This document shows positions 1 through 6,129 of a stretch of 7,962 nt of DNA, piece by piece. The stretch comes from an uncultured Oscillospiraceae bacterium (GTDB lineage Bacteria; Bacillota; Clostridia; Oscillospirales; Acutalibacteraceae), in contig CAJUSM010000084.1 in NCBI GenBank assembly GCA_910588935.1, forward strand, positions 1-7,962, written 5' to 3'. The notes beneath the pieces were generated by a model. It saw only the letters and a program-made list of their open reading frames with translations. It did no database searches and had not been told where the DNA came from. The translations under genes were made by a program, and so were the position numbers. Position 1 is the first letter of the stretch. Each line of letters opens with the position of its first letter.

Positions 1-50
1 CTCTATTTTCAAACAAGCCCTAGTCTATATTTTTAAGGAGGTTCTCTCTT

Positions 51-1328
51 ATGCAAAGCATCATTCAAACCAAGCAAGGCCCGGTACAGGGCCATATTTC
101 CGGCGCCGCCCTGGTTTTTCGGGGCATTCCCTACGCCCAGCCCCCCGTGGGCGCGCTTCGGTTCCGCCGGCCCCAAGAACACCAGCCCTGGTCTCAGGTT
201 CTGGACTGCAAGGAGTTTGGGGCCAGCTGCCCCCAGGCCGATCTCTCTGCTATGGATTTTTACGCCAAAGAGTTCTATGACGGCCCCCTGCCTCCCCTAA
301 GCGAGGACTGCCTTTTCCTCAATATCTGGACCCCGGCGGAGGCTGCCCCGGAGGCTAGGCTCCCGGTGCTGTTCTGGATTCACGGCGGCGCCTTTATGCA
401 TGGCTCTGGCAGCGAAAAGGAGTTTGACGGGGAGGGCTTTGCCCAAAAAGGGGTTATTTTGGTTACCATCAATTACCGGGTGAATGCCTTTGGCTTTTTT
501 GCCCATCCCGATTTGGAGCGGGAAAACCCAGAGGGGGTTTCTGGCAACTATGGCATTCTGGACCAGATTTTCGCCCTGAAATGGGTGAGGGAAAACATAG
601 CGGCCTTTGGGGGCGACCCAGAAAAGATTACAGTGGCCGGCCAGTCTGCCGGGTGCATGAGCGTGCAGACCATTGTGTCCTCGCCCCTTTCTCAGGGGAT
701 GCTTCGGGGGGCCATTCTTCAAAGCGGCGGCGGGCTTCGGGCCCTGCACCAAACCCCCGCCAAAGAGCAGGCCTGGGCAATGGGGAAAAAGCTTATGGCC
801 CATTTAGGGGTAGACTCTATTGAGGCCCTGCGCCAGGTGCCCCAGGAGAAGCTGCGGGACGGGGCCTACCAGGTTACCGGCGGGGCCCTGGGCTGGACCC
901 CCCACCAGGACGGCTGGCTTTTGCCTGGCTCTACCGATTCTCTGGCCGAGGCCGGAGACATTCATCCCATTGCCTACATGATTGGCTCTTTGGGAGACGA
1001 CATAGGGGGCGGCACCCTGCTTCAGGAGAGCGGGGCCAGGTGGTGCGAAAACCTGCTGAAGCTGGGCAGGACCCCTGGCTACCTGTACTTTTTCAACCGC
1101 AAGCTGCCAGGGGACCAGGCCGGGGCCTTCCACTCGGGAGAGCTGTGGTATGAGTTTGAGACCATGGACCGGTGCTGGCGGCCCTGGGAGCCCAGGGACC
1201 AGGAGCTTGCCCGGCAGGTATCGGGATACTGGGCCAACTTTGTGAAAAATCTTGACCCCAACGGGCCTGGCCTGCCCACATGGAAACCCTATACCCAGGG
1301 CCACACCCAGGCCCAGGTACTGCAATAG
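51..1328 (+). CDS. Type-B carboxylesterase (alpha/beta hydrolase)
   Basis: Predicted serine hydrolase cleaving carboxylic esters, of the type-B carboxylesterase / para-nitrobenzyl esterase family. No signal peptide is visible, so it should be cytoplasmic. The N-terminus has the family hallmarks FRGIPYAQPPVGALRF (about residues 23-38) and EDCLFLNIWTP (about 85-95). The oxyanion-hole motif HGGAF starts at His111, and the nucleophile elbow GQSAG carries Ser199. The likely catalytic His361 lies in AFHSGELWYEF. The acid is probably Asp317 (or Asp316) in GSLGDDIGGG, where classic members have Glu. Acid and His are only 44 residues apart, so the usual cap segment is shortened, as I recall for a clostridial subgroup. 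The start at 51 is set by AAGGAGG at 35-41 with a 9-nt spacer. At 425 aa it is shorter than the usual ~480-500 aa, and the C-terminus ends abruptly after QVLQ. The natural substrate cannot be told from sequence. No neighbour suggests a pathway. Confidence 0.93.
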   Translation: MQSIIQTKQGPVQGHISGAALVFRGIPYAQPPVGALRFRRPQEHQPWSQVLDCKEFGASCPQADLSAMDFYAKEFYDGPLPPLSEDCLFLNIWTPAEAAPEARLPVLFWIHGGAFMHGSGSEKEFDGEGFAQKGVILVTINYRVNAFGFFAHPDLERENPEGVSGNYGILDQIFALKWVRENIAAFGGDPEKITVAGQSAGCMSVQTIVSSPLSQGMLRGAILQSGGGLRALHQTPAKEQAWAMGKKLMAHLGVDSIEALRQVPQEKLRDGAYQVTGGALGWTPHQDGWLLPGSTDSLAEAGDIHPIAYMIGSLGDDIGGGTLLQESGARWCENLLKLGRTPGYLYFFNRKLPGDQAGAFHSGELWYEFETMDRCWRPWEPRDQELARQVSGYWANFVKNLDPNGPGLPTWKPYTQGHTQAQVLQ

Positions 1329-1367
1329 TGCCGAAAATACCGGGGATAAAGGGGATAAAAATCGGCA
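1329..1367 (+). terminator. Weak dyad after the esterase gene
   Basis: TGCCGA (1329-1334) can pair with TCGGCA (1362-1367) around a long 27-nt loop. The loop contains a perfect tandem 9-mer, GGGGATAAA, at 1342-1350 and 1351-1359. There is no T-run right after the second arm, so this is a poor intrinsic terminator. I see no better one for the esterase gene. The tandem repeat has no function I can name. Confidence 0.25.
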
Positions 1368-1369
1368 AG

Positions 1370-1387
1370 AATACAAAATTCTGTATT
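1370..1387. promoter_or_regulatory. Dyad AATACA-N6-TGTATT, possible operator
   Basis: A perfect 6+6 inverted repeat with a 6-nt centre ends 5 nt before the -35 hexamer of the promoter at 1393-1421. The position fits a repressor or activator site controlling that promoter. The regulator cannot be identified from sequence. Because a pnuC remnant lies downstream, an NAD-pathway regulator such as NiaR is a possible but untested candidate. Confidence 0.35.
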
Positions 1388-1392
1388 TGCTA

Positions 1393-1421
1393 TTGATTTT
1401 GCCAACCATATATGGTAGAAT
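1393..1421 (+). promoter_or_regulatory. Extended -10 promoter upstream of the pnuC leader
   Basis: The -35 is TTGATT (1393-1398), then a 17-nt spacer and TAGAAT (1416-1421). The TG of an extended -10 sits at 1413-1414. This is one of the best sigma-A-type promoters in the window. Transcription should start near 1428, just ahead of the long hairpin and the four-way junction. It drives a leader RNA into a gene that is now broken. Confidence 0.6.
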
Positions 1422-1453
1422 ATGGGTATGGTTGAAAACCCTTATACGATATA

Positions 1454-1603
1454 GGCAGGTAAAAGGGAGCCTCCCCCGGGGTTCCCTTTTACAATGCCTC
1501 CTGCTGAAAACCAAATAGAAGCAATACGCTGCCGCCGGGCAGCAAACGGAAAGCGTCCGTCGCACATCATTAGGCCTTAGAAGATGTGTGGCCGGGCGCT
1601 TCT
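1454..1603 (+). ncRNA. Structured leader RNA upstream of pnuC remnant (riboswitch candidate)
   Basis: Two RNA domains can be drawn by hand. Domain 1 (1454-1498) is a long hairpin: GGCA/TGCC, then a 13-bp stem GTAAAAGGGAGCC (1459-1471) with GGTTCCCTTTTAC (1480-1492), containing one G-U pair and an 8-nt loop. Domain 2 (1517-1603) is a four-way junction closed by AGAAGC (1517-1522) and GCTTCT (1598-1603). It holds three hairpins: GCTGCC/GGCAGC (1528-1533, 1538-1543), ACGGA/TCCGT (1546-1550, 1556-1560) and CGCACATC/GATGTGTG (1561-1568, 1583-1590). The last arm ends 23 nt before the remnant pnuC start codon. A promoter, a leader fold and a vitamin-type transporter in this order suggest a metabolite-sensing leader. 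I do not recognise the class. It lacks the motifs I know for TPP, FMN, cobalamin and NAD-II riboswitches. The pairings are direct observations; the function is inference. Confidence 0.5.
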
Positions 1604-1625
1604 TTGTTTGAAAAAGAGGCACAGG

Positions 1626-1992
1626 ATGAAATCATATTTTACCAAGGGAACGCCCTGGCAGCCTCTTTGGTTGGGGTGGCCCCTCTTATTTTCCGCGCCA
1701 AGGGGAACCCTGCGGGACAAGCCCTAATAATTATTTTTCGCTGCATGTACGGCTACAGCTTTTACACCTTTGCCTATTATGGGGAGATAACCACCTGTTT
1801 GACCATGACAGCTGGCTCTGGCTGCCTGGGCGCGAAACCCCGGCCAGGGCGGCCCTTGGGGCAGCCCTGGTTTTCTGGTTGATCTTAAGGGCGCTGGGCA
1901 CGGCCAACCTGGTTTTCAGCACGATATCGGTAACCCCCAGCTTTTTGGCGGTGTACATGGCCTACCGGCGAAGTGCCTGCTATGCCCTTGCC
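1626..1992 (+). pseudogene. pnuC: Broken PnuC-type nicotinamide riboside/vitamin transporter
   Basis: Remains of a PnuC-family membrane transporter, which normally imports nicotinamide riboside or a related vitamin by facilitated diffusion. Three pieces lie in three frames. The first is MKSYFTKG from the ATG at 1626. The second, in frame +2 at about 1655-1820, reads LAASLVGVAPLIFRAKGNPAG, then QALIIIF, TFAYYGEITTCLTMTA. The third, in frame +1 at about 1807-1992, reads AALVFWLILRALGTANLVFSTISVTPSFLAVYMAYRRSACYALA. The order and spacing fit intact clostridial PnuC as I remember it (TLAASLIGVTSLIF, TFAYYGEMITYLGMTAP, STISVTTSFLAVYLTFRRSPYYALAYAAND). About 30 residues are missing after the N-terminus, some are lost around the middle loop, and the C-terminal ~70 residues are gone after YALA. 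At least two frame changes mean no functional protein. AGAGG (1614-1618) is a plausible old ribosome binding site. Which vitamin it once carried cannot be decided. Confidence 0.75.
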
Positions 1993-2015
1993 CCCAGGCC
2001 TTTTTATTGTATAAT
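1988..2015 (+). promoter_or_regulatory. Promoter of the NimA-like gene, inside the pnuC remnant end
   Basis: The -35 is TTGCCC (1988-1993), then a 16-nt spacer and a perfect TATAAT (2010-2015). The -35 overlaps the last recognisable pnuC codons. The start site would be near 2022, giving a short leader before the ribosome binding site AAAGGA at 2034-2039. Confidence 0.55.
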
Positions 2016-2048
2016 TATTAGATATAAAACGAGAAAGGATGGATTTTT

Positions 2049-2576
2049 ATGTTTCGGGAGATGCGCCGTAACAAGCAGCTCCTTCCCCAGGAGGAGACCA
2101 ACCGGATTTTGACCCTAGCCACCTCTGGTGTATTGGCCCTGCAGGGGGACCAAGGCTACCCATACGCCCTGCCGATCAGCTTTGCATACAGCCAGGGCAG
2201 GCTCTACTTTCACAGTGCTTCTGCCGGCCATAAGGTGGAGGCGGTGCGCCGCTGCCCCAAGGCCTCTTTCTGTGTGGTGGCCGGGGACCAGGTGCGGCCA
2301 GAGGCTTTCACCACCCACTACACAAGCGTAATCGCCTTTGGCCTGGTTCGGGTTTTAGAGGATCCTAAGGAAATCCGCGGGGGCCTGGAGGCGCTGGTGG
2401 AAAAATACTGCCCCCAAGTAGACCCAGCCCTCCGGGAGAAAACCATAGCCCAGGGGCTCTCCCGTACCTGCGTGCTGGAAATGGAAATCCAGCATATCAC
2501 CGGCAAAGAGGCCCTAGAGCTGGCAAAGGCCAGGCAGGCTATGGGCGGGCTCCCTGGCTTTTCCGGTAAACAGTAG
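2049..2576 (+). CDS. NimA-like / pyridoxamine 5'-phosphate oxidase-fold flavoprotein
   Basis: Predicted small FMN-binding split-barrel protein of the pyridoxamine 5'-phosphate oxidase-like superfamily, closest to the NimA-like group. Some Nim members reduce 5-nitroimidazole drugs; most homologues have unknown substrates. The family pattern runs the full 175 aa. It has an N-terminal FREMRRNKQLL helix and the core strand TSGVLALQGDQGYPYALPISFAY (about 25-47), then YFHSASAGHKVEAVRR (53-68), SFCVV, and the conserved SVIAFGLVRVLEDPKE. The C-terminal EIQHITGKEALELAK is typical of the group. The start at 2049 is supported by AAAGGA at 2034-2039 (9-nt spacer) and a TATAAT promoter at 2010-2015. The last 38 nt overlap the 3' end of the convergent AraC-type regulator gene. 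Resistance cannot be inferred from the fold alone. A general detoxifying or flavin reductase role is equally possible. Confidence 0.87.
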   Translation: MFREMRRNKQLLPQEETNRILTLATSGVLALQGDQGYPYALPISFAYSQGRLYFHSASAGHKVEAVRRCPKASFCVVAGDQVRPEAFTTHYTSVIAFGLVRVLEDPKEIRGGLEALVEKYCPQVDPALREKTIAQGLSRTCVLEMEIQHITGKEALELAKARQAMGGLPGFSGKQ

Positions 2577-3390
2577 GGGGCATTCCCTTGTACCGGGAAA
2601 AGGTGCGGGAAAAATGGCTTACATCGTTAAAGCCGCAGCCCAGGGCAATCTCTGTTACCGGGTCCTGGGTAAAGGCCAGCCGCTCGCTGGCCTGCTCAAT
2701 CCGGTAGTAGTTCAGGTAGGCAATGGGGGTTTTCCCTGTCATTTGGGCAAAGGCCCGGCAAAAGTATTTGGGGGCCATGCCCGCCACGGCGGCCAGCTCC
2801 TCTAGGGTAACAGGGGCTTTGTACTGGTCCCGGATATAGGTAAGCACATTTTTCAGCCGCAATATCTGCTTTCGGCCTGGGGCGGGCCCTGGGGGCCGGG
2901 CGCTTGCCTCTACCAGGCTGCCCATCAGCTGCCACATAAGCCCTAGGGTTGTCCACTCGTACCCTGGCCGCTCCTGCTCTATGGCCCGCAGCAGCTGGCC
3001 GGCCAGCCGGGCCTGTGCGCCTCCCCGAGAAAACACCCCCGCGCATCCGGTTTCATCCGCCAAAAACCGGGCCGCGCTTTGGGCGCAAACCGGGGTATCG
3101 TGAAGCAGGGTGCCCAGGTCGAACACCACGCACTGGTACACGCAGTTTGCCGGAACCCCGCCATGAACCACCCCGTCCCCAATCCAGGCGCAGTCCCCGG
3201 CCCCCATGGCCCAGGGCCTGCCATCCAGAGAAAGGCGGAATTCCCCCTGCAAAATGTAAATAAGCTCGTACTCCAGGTGCCAGTGCAGGGGCATTTGGTA
3301 CCGGGGAGAGGCCTGGTTTACATGGTACAGCTCAATGGGAAAATCAAAGGTGCCCCGCCTTTTGTTCTCGTAAAGGGCATGGTAATTCAT
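2539..3390 (-). CDS. AraC-family transcriptional regulator of the fucose locus
   Basis: Predicted sugar-responsive DNA-binding regulator of 283 aa. The N-terminal cupin-type sensor domain starts at about residue 15 with HWHLEYELIYILQGEFRL, where His36, His38 and Glu42 form the usual cupin pattern, followed by GDCAWIGDGVVHGG. The C-terminal ~95 residues are a two-HTH AraC/XylS domain. The first helix-turn-helix is in VTLEELAAVAGMAPKYFCRAF. The second, with the family signature, runs through DPVTEIALGCGFNDVSHFSR and ends TFSRYKGMPPTVYRK. The ATG at 3390 was chosen because GGGAGG lies 6 nt upstream (3397-3402, minus strand) and the cupin begins normally. An open frame continues up to 3492 but has no good ribosome site. 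The gene is divergent from fucA-fucI, so it probably controls them in response to L-fucose or a pathway intermediate; the ligand is inference. Its 3' end overlaps the convergent flavoprotein gene by 38 nt. Confidence 0.94.
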   Translation of the reverse strand: MNYHALYENKRRGTFDFPIELYHVNQASPRYQMPLHWHLEYELIYILQGEFRLSLDGRPWAMGAGDCAWIGDGVVHGGVPANCVYQCVVFDLGTLLHDTPVCAQSAARFLADETGCAGVFSRGGAQARLAGQLLRAIEQERPGYEWTTLGLMWQLMGSLVEASARPPGPAPGRKQILRLKNVLTYIRDQYKAPVTLEELAAVAGMAPKYFCRAFAQMTGKTPIAYLNYYRIEQASERLAFTQDPVTEIALGCGFNDVSHFSRTFSRYKGMPPTVYRKSQGARP

Positions 3391-3524
3391 GGCAAGCCTC
3401 CCAAAAGTGAATATTGTACAAATTCTGCATACAAATCCCCCAAGCGTTCGAGGGGGGATTTTGATATAATAAAAGCAGTTTTCAGTATACAAGGTAAGCC
3501 CGATTCTGTCAATGAGGAGGCATT
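3391..3524. promoter_or_regulatory. Divergent control region between the AraC regulator and fucA
   Basis: Plus strand: a perfect TATAAT (3465-3470) lies 54 nt before fucA but has no recognisable -35 at 15-18 nt, as expected for an activator-dependent promoter. The fucA ribosome site is GAGGAGG (3514-3520). Minus strand: TACAAT (complement of 3413-3418) is a candidate -10 for the regulator, also without a good -35. Between the two sits a perfect 9-bp inverted repeat, AAATCCCCC (3433-3441) and GGGGGATTT (3453-3461), with an 11-nt spacer, covering the -35 zone of both promoters. TACAAAT also occurs twice, at 3417-3423 and 3430-3436, a 13-nt period, with a related TACAAGG at 3488. These are candidate regulator sites. 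AraC proteins usually bind direct repeats, so which element is the operator is open. Confidence 0.5.
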
Positions 3525-4238
3525 ATGGAAAATATAAGAGAAGTGAAGGAGCAAATCTGCGATATCTGCGGCAAAATGTGGCAGCTGGGCTGGGTGGCCG
3601 CCAACGACGGCAATGTAAGCGCCCGCCTGGCGGACGGCAGAATTCTGGCCACGCCCACAGGCATTAGCAAGGCCTTTATTACCCCGGAAAAGCTGGTGCT
3701 TTTGGATGAAGAGGGGAAGCTTTTAGAGGCGGGCGAGGGCTTTCGCCCCTCAAGCGAGATTAAAATGCACCTGCGCTGCTACAGCCGCCGGCCGGATGTG
3801 CGGGGGGTAATTCATGCCCATCCCCCAGGGGCAACCGGCTTTGCCGTGGCCCACAAGGCTATGGATATGTACAACATGATTGAGGACGTGGCAGCCATTG
3901 GCTCGGTGCCCCTAACCCCCTATGGCACCCCTTCTACCCAAGAGGTGCCAGACGCCATAGAGCCCTATTTAGAGGAGCATGACGTAATGCTGCTGGAAAA
4001 CCACGGGGCTTTGGCAGTGGGCGGGGATGTGCTTACCGCGTACTACCGCATGGAGAGCCTGGAGCTGTGGGCAAAAATTACCATTAACGCGGTGATTTTA
4101 GGGGGCAGCTATGACATTAGCAAGGAGAACATTCAGCGGCTGATCGGCCTGCGGGAGTACTACCACATTACCGGCCGGCACCCAGGGCACAAGGTGTTTC
4201 ACCCAGAGGACCAGGCCCTGCATAAGCCAGGCACGTAA
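3525..4238 (+). CDS. fucA: L-fuculose-1-phosphate aldolase (class II)
   Basis: Predicted zinc-dependent aldolase splitting L-fuculose 1-phosphate into dihydroxyacetone phosphate and L-lactaldehyde, the last step of L-fucose breakdown in the cytoplasm. The phosphate-binding residues of E. coli FucA have clear counterparts: GN in NDGNVSAR (Gly29-Asn30), TPTG (Thr45-Gly46) and Ser76-Ser77. The catalytic Glu is Glu78 in SSEIKMH. The zinc ligands are His97 and His99 in HAHPP and His160 in ENHGAL. Glu78 favours aldolase over the related L-ribulose-5-phosphate 4-epimerase AraD, which has Asp there. Length is 237 aa against 215 in E. coli, with the extra residues mainly at the C-terminus. The start is set by GAGGAGG at 3514-3520. 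fucI follows after a 60-nt gap on the same strand, which supports the fucose assignment over rhamnulose or other class II aldolases. Confidence 0.92.
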   Translation: MENIREVKEQICDICGKMWQLGWVAANDGNVSARLADGRILATPTGISKAFITPEKLVLLDEEGKLLEAGEGFRPSSEIKMHLRCYSRRPDVRGVIHAHPPGATGFAVAHKAMDMYNMIEDVAAIGSVPLTPYGTPSTQEVPDAIEPYLEEHDVMLLENHGALAVGGDVLTAYYRMESLELWAKITINAVILGGSYDISKENIQRLIGLREYYHITGRHPGHKVFHPEDQALHKPGT

Positions 4239-4298
4239 GGCAACACCGCATCATTCCCGGCAAGCACCCATCACACTATATTTTTACTGGAGGTTTAT

Positions 4299-6083
4299 AT
4301 GGATTATCCTAAAATCGGCATTCGCCCTGTGATCGACGGCCGCTGGGGCGGCGTGCGGGAAAGCCTGGAGGCCCAAACCATGGCCATGGCAAACGCCGCC
4401 GCCCATCTCATCCGCTCTACCCTAAAATACCCAGACGGCTCCCCTGTGCAGTGTGTGGTAGGGGATACCACCATTGGGGGCGGCGCGGAGGCCGCCCAGT
4501 GCGCCCAGCGGTTTTCTGCCCAAAATGTTGTGGCCACCCTTAGCGTAACCCCCTGCTGGTGCTATGGCTCAGAAACCTTTGATATGGACCCCCAAACCAT
4601 TAAGGCGGTGTGGGGCTTTAACGGCACCGAGCGCCCTGGGGCGGTGTACCTGGCCGCCGTAATGGCCGCTTACGCCCAAAAGGGCCTGCCCGCTTTCTCT
4701 ATTTATGGCCACCATGTGCAGGATTTGGGCGATTCTTCCATTCCCCAGGACGTGGCGGAGAAAATTTTAAAGTTTGCCCGGGGAGCGGTGGCTGTGGGCT
4801 GGATGAAAAACAAGGCCTATGTCAACCTGGGCGGGGTAGCCATGGGCATTGCCGGCAGCTACTGCAGCGCGGATATATTTCAAAAGTATTTTGGCATTCG
4901 GGCCGAGTGGGTGGATATGACAGAAATCCTCCGCCGTGTTACCCTGGAGATTTACGACCAGGCCGAGTACCAGAAAGCCCTGGCCTGGATAAAGGAAAAC
5001 TGCAAAGAGGGCTTTGACCTGAACAAGGGCAAAAATCTGCCGGAAATTATTACCAGGTCTAAAATTGTGCCCCCTGAAAAGGACTGGGAGTTTATTGCCA
5101 AAATGACCATGATTGTGCGGGACATTCTTTACGGCAACCCCAAGCTGGGCGAGCTGGGCTGGCATGAGGAGGCCCTGGGGAAAAACGCGGTGGCCGGGGG
5201 TTTCCAGGGCCAGCGCCAGTGGACAGACTGGCTGCCCAACGCGGACTTTACCGAGGCGATTATGGCCTCTAGCTTTGACTGGAACGGCCCCAAGGCCCCC
5301 ACAGCCTTTGCCACCGAGAACGATACCCTAAACGGCGTGGCCATGCTTTTAGGCACTTTGGTAAGCGGCACCGCCCCCTGTTTTCACGATGTACGGACCT
5401 ACTGGAGCCCAGAGGCCTGCCAGCGGGTAACAGGCCATGCGCCCCAGGGCGTGGCCAAGAATGGCTTTATCCACCTAATCAACTCTGGGGCCACGGCCCT
5501 GGATGGCTCTGGCGCGGCGAAAAACAGCCAGGGCCAAGGCTGCATGAAGCCGTTTTGGGAGATGACCCCAGAGGATGTATCCGCCTGCCTAAAGGCCACA
5601 GACTGGTGCCGGGCAAATTACGAGTACTTCCGGGGCGGCGGGTTCTCCAGCCATTTTCGGTGCCAGGCAGAGATGCCTGTAACCCTGCTGCGGGTCAATG
5701 TGATAGATGGCGTTGGCCCGGTGCTCCAAATTGCCGAGGGCTCTACAGCCTGTTTGCCAGACGAAATCCACCATACCATTGACCAGCGCACCGACCCCTC
5801 TTGGCCTACCACCTGGTTTGTGCCCAGGCTTACCGGCAAGGGGGCCTTTACAGACGTATACAGCGTAATGGCCAACTGGGGCGCGAACCACGGGGTAACC
5901 GTATACGGCCATGTAGGGGCGGAGCTCATCACCCTGGCCTCTATGCTGCGGGTTCCGGTGGCGATGCACAATGTGGAGGAGGAAAAGATTTTCCGTCCCC
6001 ACGCCTGGTCCGCCTTTGGCACAGAGGACGCCCAGTCTGCAGACTACAGGGCCTGCGGGAACTATGGGCCTTTGTACCGGTAA
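4299..6083 (+). CDS. fucI: L-fucose isomerase
   Basis: Predicted cytoplasmic, Mn2+-dependent ketol isomerase converting L-fucose to L-fuculose (it often also acts on D-arabinose). It aligns with E. coli FucI from end to end by eye (594 aa versus 591). Shared blocks include PKIGIRPVIDGRWGGVRESL, TPCWCYGSETFDMDP, WGFNGTERPGAVYLAA, GGFQGQRQWTDWLPN, RTYWSPEACQRVTGH, LINSGATALDGSG, EYFRGGG and WPTTWFVPRLTGKG. The metal ligands known in E. coli (Glu337, Asp361, His528) map with a constant +3 offset to Glu340 (ATENDTLNG), Asp364 (HDVRTYW) and His531 (GANHGV). The end, DYRACGNYGPLYR, matches the family C-terminus, so the gene is complete. The start follows TGGAGGT at 4288-4294. It is probably co-transcribed with fucA and ends at the hairpin 6094-6129. 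No fuculokinase gene lies in this operon as seen here. Confidence 0.98.
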   Translation: MDYPKIGIRPVIDGRWGGVRESLEAQTMAMANAAAHLIRSTLKYPDGSPVQCVVGDTTIGGGAEAAQCAQRFSAQNVVATLSVTPCWCYGSETFDMDPQTIKAVWGFNGTERPGAVYLAAVMAAYAQKGLPAFSIYGHHVQDLGDSSIPQDVAEKILKFARGAVAVGWMKNKAYVNLGGVAMGIAGSYCSADIFQKYFGIRAEWVDMTEILRRVTLEIYDQAEYQKALAWIKENCKEGFDLNKGKNLPEIITRSKIVPPEKDWEFIAKMTMIVRDILYGNPKLGELGWHEEALGKNAVAGGFQGQRQWTDWLPNADFTEAIMASSFDWNGPKAPTAFATENDTLNGVAMLLGTLVSGTAPCFHDVRTYWSPEACQRVTGHAPQGVAKNGFIHLINSGATALDGSGAAKNSQGQGCMKPFWEMTPEDVSACLKATDWCRANYEYFRGGGFSSHFRCQAEMPVTLLRVNVIDGVGPVLQIAEGSTACLPDEIHHTIDQRTDPSWPTTWFVPRLTGKGAFTDVYSVMANWGANHGVTVYGHVGAELITLASMLRVPVAMHNVEEEKIFRPHAWSAFGTEDAQSADYRACGNYGPLYR

Positions 6084-6093
6084 AAATAGCGGC

Positions 6094-6129
6094 AAAAGAA
6101 GGGCTCCTGGCGGCAGGGGCTTTTCTTTT
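6094..6129 (+). terminator. Intrinsic terminator of the fucA-fucI unit
   Basis: A 16-bp hairpin starts 10 nt after the fucI stop: AAAAGAAGGGCTCCTG (6094-6109), loop GCGG, and CAGGGGCTTTTCTTTT (6114-6129). Three of the pairs are G-U. The T-rich second arm supplies the uridine tract. The A-rich first arm would work in the other direction too. Confidence 0.8.

Noticed and set aside
1454..1560. Cobalamin riboswitch (AAAAGGGA, then CGCTGCCGCC resembling the B12 box)
   Set aside because: The later AGYCAGGA-type element is missing and AAAAGGGA is fully paired in a simple hairpin.
1517..1603. NiCo (czcD) riboswitch
   Set aside because: It is also a four-way junction with GCCGGGC-like strings. However, the conserved junction bases I remember are not in the right places and the downstream gene is a PnuC remnant, not a metal exporter.
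804..1622. 272-aa minus-strand ORF
   Set aside because: Mirror frame of the esterase gene and spacer; Pro/Gly/Arg-rich composition, no family motif, no ribosome site.
3445..3452. GTTCGAGG resembling a tRNA T-loop
   Set aside because: No cloverleaf arms or 3' acceptor around it; it is the spacer of the inverted repeat in the divergent promoter region.
3391..3492. Longer N-terminus for the AraC regulator starting at 3492
   Set aside because: The extra 34 residues cross the promoter/operator region, lack a good ribosome site and do not fit the family; GGGAGG supports the ATG at 3390.
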